Shown here in pieces: positions 1 through 8,468 of a stretch of 64,000 bases of DNA. A model generated the notes under the pieces. It did no database searches and was not told the origin of the DNA. It saw nothing but the letters and a program-made list of their open reading frames with translations. Where the stretch lies: positions 1,200,005-1,264,004 of the forward strand of contig NZ_WTUW01000002.1 of the NCBI RefSeq assembly GCF_009882915.1. The letters are read 5' to 3'. The position numbers and the translations under genes were made by a program. Source of the DNA: Sneathiella litorea. GTDB taxonomy: Bacteria > Pseudomonadota > Alphaproteobacteria > Sneathiellales > Sneathiellaceae. The first letter of the stretch is position 1. Each line of letters starts with the position of its first letter.

Positions 1-153
1 GCCACGAAATTTTATCCTGCAGAGGATTATCATCAGAACTACGCCGAGATAAACCCAATTAGGTATAGTTTTTACCGCCTCACCTGTGGCCGGGATGCGG
101 GAGTCGAGGCGCTATGGGGAGATCAGGCTCATTCTGGAATAATGGATCATTAA
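1..153 (+). CDS. msrA: Peptide methionine sulfoxide reductase MsrA, C-terminal end (cut by window edge)
   Basis: Frame 1 is open from the first base to a TAA at 151-153 and encodes 50 residues. They read as the tail of MsrA: FYPAEDYHQNY, then NPIRYSFYRLTCGRD and ALWG. This is the characteristic C-terminal part of the family, with the conserved AEDYHQ segment followed by the recycling-cysteine region (here the C of TCGRD). MsrA reduces methionine-S-sulfoxide in oxidised proteins. The catalytic GCFW motif lies upstream of the window. The 166 bases that follow, up to the next gene, hold an imperfect GC hairpin at about 161-185 without a T run; it could end this transcript, but I do not call it a terminator. 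Confidence 0.9.
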   Translation, partial: ATKFYPAEDYHQNYAEINPIRYSFYRLTCGRDAGVEALWGDQAHSGIMDH

Positions 154-319
154 TGGCGTAGGAGCGAAACGAGGCTTTCCGCTCCGTCCTCATTAAAAAT
201 AAGCCAATCCGAAATAATGTAGTCAAATGCTGTTGCGCGTCCTAAAATGAATGTCCGCGCGACAGCTTTGCTTGAACCCCTAAGTACATCGCCGCAATAA
301 AAATAAAAAAGGCCAGCGC

Positions 320-1234
320 ATGTCAGTATCCAGCTCCCTCAGAAACAGTACGACCCTGCAAGGGATTGCCTGGATGATCCTGACCAGCTTTCTTTTTGTC
401 GGCATGACGGGGATAGTGCGGCATCTAGGGTCCGATATGCCGGCGATCGAGGCCGCGTTTATCCGGTATTTATTGGGGTCATTGATTATTCTCCCCATGG
501 TTATTCGGCATTGGCCCGGCATCCCGAATAAGCGGAATACCCGGCTTTATATTTCACGGGGTCTGGTCCATGGAGTTGGTGTTATGCTCTGGTTCTATGC
601 CATGGCTCGCATTCCAATTGCGGAAGTAACGGCAATTGGTTACGTCGCCCCGATATTCGTGACCATAGGCGCCGCCATATTTCTTGGGGAGAAATTACAG
701 TTTCGACGCATTGGCGGGGTGGTTGCAGGATTTGTCGGTGCTCTCATTATATTGCGTCCCGGTTTTCAGGAGATTCAACTTGGCCAAATCGCACAGCTTT
801 GTGCGGCGCCCCTATTCGCCGTGTCCTTTCTTATTGCAAAGAAACTGACCGGAACACAGAGCTCATCCATGATTGTTGGCATGCTCTCCATTGGATGCAC
901 CATAACCCTGCTACCGGGTGCAATTATACAATGGCGCACCCCAACAGAGCATGAACTTGCCTGGTTGTTCCTCGCTGCTGTCATTGCCACGGCTGGTCAC
1001 TATACCCTGACCCGGGCATTCCAGGCGGCACCTATAACAGTGACGCAACCTCTTGGCTTCCTTCAACTGGTCTGGGCCACAATTCTGGGTATCTTGGTTT
1101 TCGGTGAACCGCTTGACCCATTTGTCACGATCGGCGGCGCGGTCATTGTCGGCGCAGCAACCTATATTTCCCACCGGGAGCTTCAGGTCAGTCGCCAGGC
1201 GCGCACGCCGTCAGCCATCGAGACAAAGGTATAG
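320..1234 (+). CDS. DMT-superfamily (EamA) transporter
   Basis: 304 residues, nearly all hydrophobic, with about ten membrane helices arranged as two EamA repeats (roughly residues 13-145 and 155-285). The first repeat carries the typical AIEAAFIRYLLGSLIILP segment, and the second ends in ITVTQPLGFLQLVWATILG and LVFGEPLDPF, the usual signature of the RhaT/YdcZ-like drug/metabolite exporters. Family members export amino acids, nucleosides or small metabolites from the inner membrane; the substrate cannot be read from sequence. The ATG at 320 follows an A-rich stretch (AAAAAAGGCCAGCGC) with only a weak Shine-Dalgarno. The gene stands alone and converges on the HD-domain gene, with 22 bases between the two stop codons. 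Confidence 0.88.
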   Translation: MSVSSSLRNSTTLQGIAWMILTSFLFVGMTGIVRHLGSDMPAIEAAFIRYLLGSLIILPMVIRHWPGIPNKRNTRLYISRGLVHGVGVMLWFYAMARIPIAEVTAIGYVAPIFVTIGAAIFLGEKLQFRRIGGVVAGFVGALIILRPGFQEIQLGQIAQLCAAPLFAVSFLIAKKLTGTQSSSMIVGMLSIGCTITLLPGAIIQWRTPTEHELAWLFLAAVIATAGHYTLTRAFQAAPITVTQPLGFLQLVWATILGILVFGEPLDPFVTIGGAVIVGAATYISHRELQVSRQARTPSAIETKV

Positions 1235-1256
1235 GGAAGGCAAAGGGGTGATCCCC

Positions 1257-1859
1257 CTACTCCATCAAATAGATTGATTGCTTTGGTTTGGCCATAACCC
1301 GGCGCACCATGGGCTCAAAAAAATCGAGCGAGGCAGATTCAAAATTCTTGTCGAAAGCGGTTTGATCATAAGCCGCACAAAAATGAGCGCAGTCCTCGAA
1401 ATGTTCGTGACCGCGAAACTTTTCCCGCATATCCCGGTCTAGCCCAATATAATGGAAGAAATAGTACCCCTGGAAAATTCCGTGCTTTTCGAGGATCCAA
1501 TGGATCTTTTCGGAAACAAAGGGTTTCAGCATCGCCGCACCGATATCCGCATGATTGAAGGTCCCCAAAGTATCCCCGATATCATGGAGCAGTGCCGCAA
1601 CAACATATTCCTCATCCTGACCGTCCTGATGAGCGAGGGTTGCACATTGCAAAGAATGTTCAAGCCGGTCTACCGCAAAACCACCGAAATCTCCTTCCAG
1701 TAACTTCAAATGGCTCAACACCCTATCGGGAAGTTCTTTGGAGAAAGTCCTGAAATTATCAGAAATTATCTTATAATCCGCCGCCGTGCCTTCCGCCATC
1801 TGGCTGAATTTGGCCCGCTCACTCGACATATCATTCATTTCGGTGTTCCCATTTTTCAT
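1257..1859 (-). CDS. HD-domain protein of the PhnZ-like oxygenase/phosphohydrolase group
   Basis: 200 residues forming one HD domain. Visible metal ligands are H68 (in LEHSLQCA), the HD pair H92-D93 (LLHDIGD), H103 (FNHADIGA), H126 (EKHGIFQ) and a late Asp near 165. The HD pair plus two further histidines and a late Asp is the ligand pattern of PhnZ-type mixed-valent di-iron oxygenases, which cleave hydroxylated aminoalkylphosphonates. Many relatives annotated only as HD phosphohydrolases share it. No phosphonate gene is adjacent: a PhnCDE-type importer lies in the window but 56 kb away, so I do not link them. An internal ATG at 1838 has a better spaced purine-rich site (GGGAACACCGA) than 1859 and may be the true start. 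The gene is divergent from the isomerase gene. Confidence 0.75.
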   Translation of the reverse strand: MKNGNTEMNDMSSERAKFSQMAEGTAADYKIISDNFRTFSKELPDRVLSHLKLLEGDFGGFAVDRLEHSLQCATLAHQDGQDEEYVVAALLHDIGDTLGTFNHADIGAAMLKPFVSEKIHWILEKHGIFQGYYFFHYIGLDRDMREKFRGHEHFEDCAHFCAAYDQTAFDKNFESASLDFFEPMVRRVMAKPKQSIYLME

Positions 1860-1920
1860 TAATTTTGTATATATTCCTTTAGCATAACACGGCGGAAAAA
1901 AACAAAAAAGGAATGTAAAT

Positions 1921-2529
1921 ATGTCTGTGCAGGTTGAATTTCATTATGATTTTGGCAGCCCTAACTGCTACTTCGTGCATAAGGTCATTCCTGAAATCGA
2001 GAAAAGAACTGGCGTCAAATTTAGCTACTTTCCGATTTTGCTGGGCGGAGTGTTCAAATTGACCAATAACAAATCTCCGATGCAACAGTTTGAAGGGATA
2101 CCCCTCAAGATGGATTACATGCGCCTTGAGTCGAAACGCTTCGTTGAAGAGCATAAACTGACAAAGTTTGCCATGAACCCTAATTTTCCGGTTAATACCG
2201 TTCAAATTATGCGCGGTGCAATCGTCGCGGAGGATGCAGGCTGCTCAGAAGAATATATAGACGCGATATTTACCGCCATGTGGGAAACCGGAAAGAAAAT
2301 GGATGATCCTGAAGTCATAGTCGAAACACTGAATAGTGCCGGCCTCGACGGGGCCAAAATTGTCGAGCGCACTCAGGAACCGGCTATAAAAGAAACCCTA
2401 ATCCGAAATACAAATGCATCCGTCGAACGCGGCTGCTTTGGGGCACCAATGATCTTTGTTGGCGATGAAATGTATTTCGGCAAGGATCGGCTTGGCGCAG
2501 TCGAAAAAGAAATCACGCGGCAGCGCTGA
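1921..2529 (+). CDS. 2-hydroxychromene-2-carboxylate isomerase family protein (DsbA/kappa-GST fold)
   Basis: 202 residues with the family layout: an N-terminal thioredoxin strand leading into YDFGSPNCYF (residues 9-18), where S13 occupies the catalytic serine position that glutathione attacks through, then LLGGVFKLTNNKSP, and the C-terminal thioredoxin half with GCFGAPMIFVGDEMYFGKDRL. The protein is cytoplasmic and has no signal peptide. Known members use glutathione to isomerise 2-hydroxychromene-2-carboxylate in naphthalene breakdown, but many bacterial paralogues occur without that pathway and have no assigned substrate. No aromatic-ring dioxygenase is visible here. ATG at 1921 follows AAAAAGGAATGTAAAT, giving an AAGGA ribosome site. 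The gene is divergent from the HD protein across about 60 AT-rich bases. Confidence 0.85.
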   Translation: MSVQVEFHYDFGSPNCYFVHKVIPEIEKRTGVKFSYFPILLGGVFKLTNNKSPMQQFEGIPLKMDYMRLESKRFVEEHKLTKFAMNPNFPVNTVQIMRGAIVAEDAGCSEEYIDAIFTAMWETGKKMDDPEVIVETLNSAGLDGAKIVERTQEPAIKETLIRNTNASVERGCFGAPMIFVGDEMYFGKDRLGAVEKEITRQR

Positions 2530-2565
2530 CGCGCCCATGCCAAACGGTTTGCCCTCCGCCCCTAA

Positions 2566-3009
2566 CTATAGGGGGCGCTCGGGCACGGTTTCCTTTCCTT
2601 CTCCACCAAACTTGGTGGCAAAATAACCCATGATCAAACCAATAATGGCGCCTTCCAGTACAAACCAGAACGGCGATAAAAAGGGAAAGTCCGGCCCAAG
2701 CATGGAAATCATCATGCGCTCGAACGCATCATAAGCAAAGAAGGTAAGGACAAAATTCATCCAGCCGCCAATCCATGGCGCACGAAACCACCAGGGTAGC
2801 GGCATTTTTATTATCGGGTGCCAGTTCATCACTCCGAATACGCCAATAAATGCCCCGACGGTAATATACCAGAACAGGACACCGAGACGCAGCAGCATAT
2901 CACTTTCTGGCCAAAGGTATGGCATCAGATAAAATCCGATCAAGCCAAAAACCAACCCGATGAATTTACCGATCGCAATGCGTGTTATCAAAGATGGGCT
3001 GCCAAACAT
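2566..3009 (-). CDS. Small integral membrane protein, unknown function
   Basis: 147 residues with four likely membrane helices (about 10-30, 40-60, 85-105 and 112-132), a tryptophan-rich loop MPLPWWFRAPWIGGWMNF, and a short charged C-terminus. The pattern resembles uncharacterised alphaproteobacterial membrane proteins; I recognise no catalytic motif and assign no function. It is monocistronic. Its 3' end converges on the isomerase gene, and the 36-base gap extending into the stop region contains a short GC hairpin (CGCCCCT loop AGGGGGCG). Upstream lie about 40 AT-rich bases before the flavin oxidoreductase gene, which is on the same strand about 100 bases away. Confidence 0.7.
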   Translation of the reverse strand: MFGSPSLITRIAIGKFIGLVFGLIGFYLMPYLWPESDMLLRLGVLFWYITVGAFIGVFGVMNWHPIIKMPLPWWFRAPWIGGWMNFVLTFFAYDAFERMMISMLGPDFPFLSPFWFVLEGAIIGLIMGYFATKFGGEGKETVPERPL

Positions 3010-3107
3010 AAATCTCTCCCACTCTTGGAATATGATTTACTTTAACTCTAGCGCACCAGAATCGCATTGATATGAATCAAAAAACACATTCAATTACACT
3101 TAACCGG

Positions 3108-4337
3108 TTAATTAATATCTCGCCCTTCCAAGGATGATGCTGTCTTCTCTTCATTTTCAAGATAGGCACTAATCGCTTCTTCTCCAGTCATACCGGGATC
3201 CGGCGCTTTGCCGTCGGCAATCCGGATAATATTGAGACAGAACCAGCCCAGAGCTCCTTTGGAAGGCTTTATACTCTGCTCATAGGCAGTAGTACTGGCC
3301 ACCGGCGAGGCAAGGAGCTGATTAGGCGCATCCGTATCTACGCACATGGGACGTCCAATACCTATGATATCAACATCTCCCTCGGCAAGAGCCGCATCCA
3401 TTGCAGCGCGACTGCGAAACCCGCCGGTTACCATCAGGGGGATACTGGTTGCGGCACGAATGCTTTTTGCATAGCCCATGAAATAGGCTTCGCGGGCAAT
3501 CGTCGTATTCCTTATTTCATCAGCGCCACGCGCCCCAATCATCATGGCGGGGTTTTCATAGTTGCCACCTGAGATTTCGAGAAGATCTACCGTATCTTCC
3601 TCCAGCCATTTTACGACCTGCAGGCAGTCTTCATGGCTAAACCCACCGTTCTGAAAATCGGAGGAATTCAGCTTCACAGAAATCGGGTAGCTGGAACCAA
3701 CGGCAGCGCGAATGCCCTGCACCACGGACCTTAGTAGGCGGGCCCGGTTTTCAAGGCTGCCACCCCATTTATCAGTTCGTTGGTTGGCAAGCGGCGACAG
3801 GAACTCCGATATCAGATATCCGTGTGCGCCATGTATCTGCACACCGGAAAACCCCGTTTCCTTAGCGACCGTCGCCACATGGATAAAGCGCTGGATAGCA
3901 TCCTCGACTTCATCAGAGGTAAGTGCCCTTGGCGCGCCAAACGCACTATCGGGTAAAGTCATCGCAATTTCAGACGGGGCAACAGGGCGTGGGTTCACAC
4001 GACGGGGGGTCTGCCGCCCCGCGTGGCCAATCTGCATAAAAAGCAAGGTGTCATTCACTGTACCTGCCGCTGCGAAGGCCCGAAGCTCCTCCAGGCCGCC
4101 ATTCTGATCAACAACGACATTCCCCGGCCGCTCCAGATACCGTCGATCGACCTGCACATTGCCTGTTACAAGAATACCTGCGCCACCCTCCGCCCATTTG
4201 CGATAGAGCGTGACATGACGCTCGGTCGCTCGGTTCATCGGGTCGGCAAGCCCCTCAGTCATCGGAGCTTTTGCAATCCGGTTTTTAACAGAAACACCGC
4301 ACGGGAGGGTAATAGGAAAAGAAATATCCGCAGTCAT
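3108..4337 (-). CDS. NADH:flavin oxidoreductase, Old Yellow Enzyme family
   Basis: About 409 residues of a TIM-barrel FMN enzyme. The family motif GVQIHGAHGYLISEFLSP followed by NQRTDKWGGSLENRARLL is present, as is the late phosphate-binding segment VTGGFRSRAAMDAALAEGDVDIIGIGRP. OYE proteins reduce activated C=C bonds with NAD(P)H. This one stops after the barrel and lacks the FeS and FAD/NADH domains of 2,4-dienoyl-CoA reductase, so it is a single-domain reductase; its C-terminus (EAISAYLENEEK) matches similar single-domain homologues. The reading frame also opens with a TTG at 4340, but ATG at 4337 is the natural start; the ribosome site is poor. It is followed downstream on the same strand by nothing nearer than 100 bases, and upstream come pirin and SDR genes of the same orientation. 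Confidence 0.87.
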   Translation of the reverse strand: MTADISFPITLPCGVSVKNRIAKAPMTEGLADPMNRATERHVTLYRKWAEGGAGILVTGNVQVDRRYLERPGNVVVDQNGGLEELRAFAAAGTVNDTLLFMQIGHAGRQTPRRVNPRPVAPSEIAMTLPDSAFGAPRALTSDEVEDAIQRFIHVATVAKETGFSGVQIHGAHGYLISEFLSPLANQRTDKWGGSLENRARLLRSVVQGIRAAVGSSYPISVKLNSSDFQNGGFSHEDCLQVVKWLEEDTVDLLEISGGNYENPAMMIGARGADEIRNTTIAREAYFMGYAKSIRAATSIPLMVTGGFRSRAAMDAALAEGDVDIIGIGRPMCVDTDAPNQLLASPVASTTAYEQSIKPSKGALGWFCLNIIRIADGKAPDPGMTGEEAISAYLENEEKTASSLEGRDIN

Positions 4338-4422
4338 CAAAATTTATCCATTTCGTCATTCTCAAGGTGACAATTTTTTACGTGGGAAACCTACTGGGCT
4401 TTGTCACGCCAATCAAGCCGTC

Positions 4423-5262
4423 TTAGAAATTACCTGTTCGAAAATCCTCAACGGCCTGTTGAATTTCATCAAAACTGTTCATTACAAATGGCCCATAGCG
4501 GGCCACAGGCTCGCCGATAGGTCGACCAGCGACAAGGATAGCCCGTCCACCAGCCTCACTTGTAAGTTCAACCCCTTTACCATCAGTGAGAATAGCAAGA
4601 TGATGCTTGTCGATGGCACTGCCACCAACATTGACTGTCCCTTCGAAGACATAAGCAAAGGCCGTATGTCCCTCTGGCAACGCGTGGCTATAGCTTCCGC
4701 CAGGCACAAGTGTCACATCGATATAAATCGGATCCGTCGCAATGCCAGTCACCGGCCCAACAACTTCGCCTTCGGGCCCATCGACAGTACCCGCCAAAAC
4801 GCGGATGTGCGCCCTACCGATATCGACCACGGACACATCTTCAGGATCAATATTCTGATAGCGAGGCGGACACATCTTGTCCTTGGCAGGGAGATTAACC
4901 CAAAGCTGAAAACCGCTCATCCGGCCTTCGCGCTGTTCGGGCATTTCCGAATGTACGATGCCACGCCCCGCCGTCATCCACTGGACACTGCCAGGTCCAA
5001 GCACCCCTTCCGCTCCAGTTGAATCCTTATGTCGCATGAGGCCTTCGATCATATAGGTCACCGTTTCAAATCCGCGATGGGGATGTGACGGAAAGCCGGC
5101 GATATAATCATCTGGATTTTCCGTTCCAAAGTTATCGAGCAGCAAAAATGGGTCCAATTCCGAGATCATCTCCGATCCGATAGACCTACGCAACTTTACA
5201 CCTGCACCGTCGGAGGCCTCAATCGAGAGAATATCTCGGGAAACTTTGCGTAAATCGGACAT
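4423..5262 (-). CDS. Pirin-family bicupin protein
   Basis: 279 residues. The N-terminal cupin shows the four pirin metal ligands: HPHRGFETV gives two histidines, and GRGIVHSEMP gives a third His and the Glu. This matches the Fe-binding site of human pirin and of the E. coli YhhW quercetinase. The C-terminal cupin (about residues 180-270) lacks metal ligands, as is normal. Pirins are iron-dependent redox proteins; some bacterial members oxidise quercetin, and physiological roles vary. The start at 5262 is preceded on its strand by AAAGTAAGGTGTGTT, an AAGG site. It lies between the OYE and SDR genes on the same strand; gaps of about 80 bases suggest a loose group that may share regulation rather than a tight operon. 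Confidence 0.88.
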   Translation of the reverse strand: MSDLRKVSRDILSIEASDGAGVKLRRSIGSEMISELDPFLLLDNFGTENPDDYIAGFPSHPHRGFETVTYMIEGLMRHKDSTGAEGVLGPGSVQWMTAGRGIVHSEMPEQREGRMSGFQLWVNLPAKDKMCPPRYQNIDPEDVSVVDIGRAHIRVLAGTVDGPEGEVVGPVTGIATDPIYIDVTLVPGGSYSHALPEGHTAFAYVFEGTVNVGGSAIDKHHLAILTDGKGVELTSEAGGRAILVAGRPIGEPVARYGPFVMNSFDEIQQAVEDFRTGNF

Positions 5263-5342
5263 AACACACCTTACTTTCCGTCTGATATAAATTAGAATGT
5301 TCAGGTAGATTTAGGTATCAAATCCTAAATTGTAAGCCCCTG

Positions 5343-6095
5343 CTATCCCCGCCCAATGAATGGCATTTTCGTCGCCATAATTGTCATGAACTGAACGTTA
5401 GCCTCAAGGGTTAGACTATCCATATAAAGAATCGCAGAGGCAACATTCTCAACATTCATGAGCGGTTCCGACGCCATTGTAAGATCAGCCTGCGGAACCC
5501 CCTTTTTCATTCTCGAGGTCATAGGGGTTTCTGCATTGCCTATATCTATTTGCCCGCAGGCAATATCATACGCGCGACCATCCAGGGATAAACATTTCGT
5601 CAATCCCGTAATGGCATGCTTGGTGGTGGTGTAAGCAATGCTGTAGGGCCTTGGAACATGGGCAGAGATAGATCCGTTATTGATAATGCGCCCGCCCATC
5701 GGGCGTTGTTCGCGCATCATTCCAAAAGCGGCTCGCGCGCAATAGAAGGATCCATTCAGGTTCGTATTCACAACATTCTGCCAAAGGTCGACCGCCAACT
5801 CATCTGGCGGCACCGGTGGCGCGCCAATTCCGGCATTATTGAATAACAGATCAAGCCGCCCAAAATTTTCTTTGATTGCGTCAAACAAGGCATTTACTGA
5901 AGCTGGATCGCTCACATCGGTCGGTACTACCAACCCATATGAAGAGTCTGAACCGGCAAGCTCAACTGTCTCCTGAAGCGTATCTCGATTCCTGCCTGCG
6001 AGAACAACCCTGTATCCGTTTTGCAAAAGCGCCAGCGAGACCGCACGACCAATTCCGGCCCCTGCCCCCGTAACTAGCGCGATCTTGTTTTGCAT
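5343..6095 (-). CDS. Short-chain dehydrogenase/reductase (SDR)
   Basis: Classical SDR of about 250 residues. The cofactor motif TGAGAGIG lies at residues 9-16, followed by NNAG (structural), a catalytic Ser in NGSIS, and YTTTK giving the Tyr and Lys of the active site. The residue after the second beta strand (AGRNRD) is basic, which favours NADP(H). I chose the ATG at 6095 because AGGA sits six bases before it; upstream in-frame ATGs at 6101 and 6113 have no usable site. The C-terminal segment [20 protein letters not shown] is typical of SDRs annotated as 3-oxoacyl-ACP reductase-like, but the substrate is unknown. It lies just 11 bases downstream of the MFS gene stop (same strand), so the two are probably co-transcribed: uptake first, then oxidation or reduction. 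Confidence 0.87.
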   Translation of the reverse strand: MQNKIALVTGAGAGIGRAVSLALLQNGYRVVLAGRNRDTLQETVELAGSDSSYGLVVPTDVSDPASVNALFDAIKENFGRLDLLFNNAGIGAPPVPPDELAVDLWQNVVNTNLNGSFYCARAAFGMMREQRPMGGRIINNGSISAHVPRPYSIAYTTTKHAITGLTKCLSLDGRAYDIACGQIDIGNAETPMTSRMKKGVPQADLTMASEPLMNVENVASAILYMDSLTLEANVQFMTIMATKMPFIGRG

Positions 6096-6124
6096 AGTCA
6101 TTCCTAAATCCATAACTCATTATT

Positions 6125-7498
6125 TCAACTATTCACTAGTGCCGCATTTGCAGCGCGTTTTTTGGCTTGTCCGGCAACCAAGCGCCGTTTTCGCGGAGCC
6201 GCGAGCCAGACGGACAGGATCGAGATGACAGACATGGCAATAATAACGTAAAAAGCGAGGTGATAATTTCCCGCCTCGTCATAAAACAAGCCGGTCAGCC
6301 AAGGCCCAACCGCGCCCCCAATCAATGCAAGTGTACTGATAGTACCAAAGATAATGCCATATCCGCGCCCCTGAAAGAGATCAGCAGGCATAGATCCGAA
6401 AACGGTTGCAATGCCATACCCAAGACCACCCTGAAGAATAACCATGGCATACATCATAACGGCGCTTGGGATATTCTCCATGATTAATAGCAATATACAG
6501 CTCAGCAGAAATCCCGCGGTTGAGATGGTCCAAACCCATTCCCGACCGATACGATCTGACAAACTACCGAGGTAAATCTGCCCGAGCACTCCCGCAAACC
6601 CAACGAGCCCTAACGCGGAGGCGGCCTCCAAATCGGAAAAACCGATTTCGATAAGATATTTCGTTTGATGGACCTGCACCGCATACCAGACATAAAGCGC
6701 CGTCGAACAAGCCAGTGCCAGCCACCAGAATGTGGCCGTCTTCAACGCCTTCATCAAAGTCCAGTCGGTATTAACCCAGTCTTGATCCACGACAGGGTCC
6801 GCCGCGGACTGCTGTGCATGAGTCTGTTCCTGATCCGGCGCTGCGTCCCCATCGGGATAAAGACCAATATCGGAGGGCTGCTTACGCTGTAAAAAGAAAT
6901 TTACCGGTAGAATGATAATCATTAGTAGCCCTGCCATTAGCCAACAGGCTTCGCGCCATCCCTCCGCAGAAATTGTCTCCTGAATGAGGGGCATCAAAAC
7001 CATAGAGCCTATACCGACACCAGAAAAAGCAATCCCTACGGCAAGCCCGCGACGGCGCTGAAACCAATTCGGCAGAAACATCGACTGGCCGACATAGGTC
7101 AGCACAATACCGGTCCCGACCATTAACACTCCAAGAGTGAGATAAAAATGCCAAGGCTGCGTTGCAATTGTTGACAGAACCAGACCGAGACTAACCGTGA
7201 ATGCGGAAATTGACAGAAGAAACCTTGGCGCAACGAATTCCAGGAGTTTCCCGACAATCGGCGCCAGTATCGCCGCCAGAGCAAAGCCTATTGAAAAAGT
7301 TGCCGCGGTCGTTGCCCGGTCCCAGCCATACTCATTTAAAATGGCAGGGAAAAGTAACGAAAATGACGTCCGGACATTTACGCCGATACCCATTGTGATG
7401 AAAACAATAGCGACGACCGCCCAGCCATAGAAAAAAGGAGTCCGTGCCAACAGCGCATCCATGCCATGCAACTGGGCCTTGTTTTTTAATTGCGTCAT
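6125..7498 (-). CDS. MFS transporter, monocarboxylate/OxlT-like
   Basis: 457 residues with twelve membrane helices in two bundles split by a hydrophilic, acidic loop (about 205-240, containing DAAPDQEQTHAQQ). The motif between helices 2 and 3 is degenerate, but SDRIGREWVW after helix 8 is a clear MFS motif A. FLPNWFQRRRGLAVGIAFSGVGIGSMV is characteristic of the monocarboxylate porter/oxalate-formate antiporter branch, which moves small organic acids. The ATG at 7498 has an AAGGAAACAGC site. It is the first gene of a probable two-gene unit with the SDR downstream. The upstream 275 bases are shared with the divergent gene at 7774. Confidence 0.86.
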   Translation of the reverse strand: MTQLKNKAQLHGMDALLARTPFFYGWAVVAIVFITMGIGVNVRTSFSLLFPAILNEYGWDRATTAATFSIGFALAAILAPIVGKLLEFVAPRFLLSISAFTVSLGLVLSTIATQPWHFYLTLGVLMVGTGIVLTYVGQSMFLPNWFQRRRGLAVGIAFSGVGIGSMVLMPLIQETISAEGWREACWLMAGLLMIIILPVNFFLQRKQPSDIGLYPDGDAAPDQEQTHAQQSAADPVVDQDWVNTDWTLMKALKTATFWWLALACSTALYVWYAVQVHQTKYLIEIGFSDLEAASALGLVGFAGVLGQIYLGSLSDRIGREWVWTISTAGFLLSCILLLIMENIPSAVMMYAMVILQGGLGYGIATVFGSMPADLFQGRGYGIIFGTISTLALIGGAVGPWLTGLFYDEAGNYHLAFYVIIAMSVISILSVWLAAPRKRRLVAGQAKKRAANAALVNS

Positions 7499-7615
7499 GC
7501 TGTTTCCTTATTATTGGCCTTGCAAAGCGGAATTTCCCGTCAGCATTGGTTAAAGTCTAACTCAGTATTCCGGCCAAGCGAAATGGAAAAACACCCGCAT
7601 CAGTAATGTCTTCAA

Positions 7616-7643
7616 TTGACTTGTAGAAAAGGACGCATATATT
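7616..7643 (+). promoter_or_regulatory. Candidate housekeeping promoter for the unknown gene at 7774
   Basis: TTGACT (7616-7621) and TATATT (7638-7643) are 16 bases apart, close to the consensus -35/-10 pair. Transcription would start near 7650, leaving a leader of about 120 bases before the ATG at 7774. The leader contains no repeat or hairpin that I would call a riboswitch. This is a sequence match only. Confidence 0.5.
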
Positions 7644-7773
7644 GGCGTCAGGTTCGCAGGGGCGCCTTCCCGCTCAAGATGACATCACCCTGAGAAAGAG
7701 TTGAGACACAGGCATATTTTAAACTTTCAAGTTTGGCTTCGCGGGATGCCGGATAAAACTTAGGAGTTACAAT

Positions 7774-8316
7774 ATGACCACTTCCCAAAATACTACTCTT
7801 CCCTGCCGATCGCTTATGGAACTCAAAATCCGCAGTCGTATTCTGCTGAAAGCTGCCATGCAGGAAAAGCCCGACGCGCTGAACGCACTCAAACAATCCG
7901 GCCAGTTGGAACCGCCTTTCCGGCATAAAGACGGACTTAAAGCCGTATCGCGTCTCGCAGGTTTTAAAAGCTGGCAGCACGCCAGTCATGTCCTGGGAGG
8001 GTCTGCGCAAATTGGTGAGGATATGGGCGAACTTTGGTATGATAGTCAATGCGGAAGTTTTCTTAATATCTGGTGCCGTAACTATGAGGAAGCGCGGGAC
8101 CAATTTGAACGGGAGAATAACTACTTTCTGTTTCCATACAAAACGCAATTTGTCGTCACGAATGACGAGTATGTTCGCGCGATCGGATTCCAAACGAACC
8201 ATCCCGCCCTTCAAAGGAACGGTCGCGACTTCATTGAATTTTACGGATCATCAGGTTGGGATGACCTTACATTTCACAGACTGCAAAATGTCATGGGCAG
8301 CGCCAGTAGCGCTTAA
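7774..8316 (+). CDS. Hypothetical protein, 180 residues
   Basis: I do not recognise this protein. The start ATG at 7774 follows TAGGAGTTACAAT, a good AGGAG site, and a promoter-like sequence lies upstream, so it is very likely real. The N-terminal half is helical and basic (MELKIRSRILLKAAMQEKP, then GLKAVSRLAGFKSWQHASHVLGG); AGFKSWQHA resembles a short helical segment found at the start of some glyoxalase-related hypothetical proteins. The C-terminal half is rich in aromatics (GELWYDSQCGSFLNIWC, NNYFLFPYKTQFVV, RDFIEFYGSSGWDDLTFH) and looks like a compact alpha/beta domain. There is no signal peptide or membrane helix. It lies between two transporter genes without an obvious link to either. 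Confidence 0.7.
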   Translation: MTTSQNTTLPCRSLMELKIRSRILLKAAMQEKPDALNALKQSGQLEPPFRHKDGLKAVSRLAGFKSWQHASHVLGGSAQIGEDMGELWYDSQCGSFLNIWCRNYEEARDQFERENNYFLFPYKTQFVVTNDEYVRAIGFQTNHPALQRNGRDFIEFYGSSGWDDLTFHRLQNVMGSASSA

Positions 8317-8468
8317 AGTCCAGCAAAAGATGTTTGACTAAAAACAATCTGTTCCGCCTTAAATGAAATATAGTATAGTGGAGGCTCATTGAGCGGAAGA
8401 TGGCTCTCCACTAGAAGGCCTTGCAGCTTCCTGCTTTGCTATCCCGAATGTTGTCGTAAAACAGGAAA

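Noticed and set aside
1257..1859. Link between the PhnZ-like HD protein and the phn importer at 57.7-61.2 kb
   Set aside because: They are about 56 kb apart with many unrelated genes between, so a functional link is not supported.
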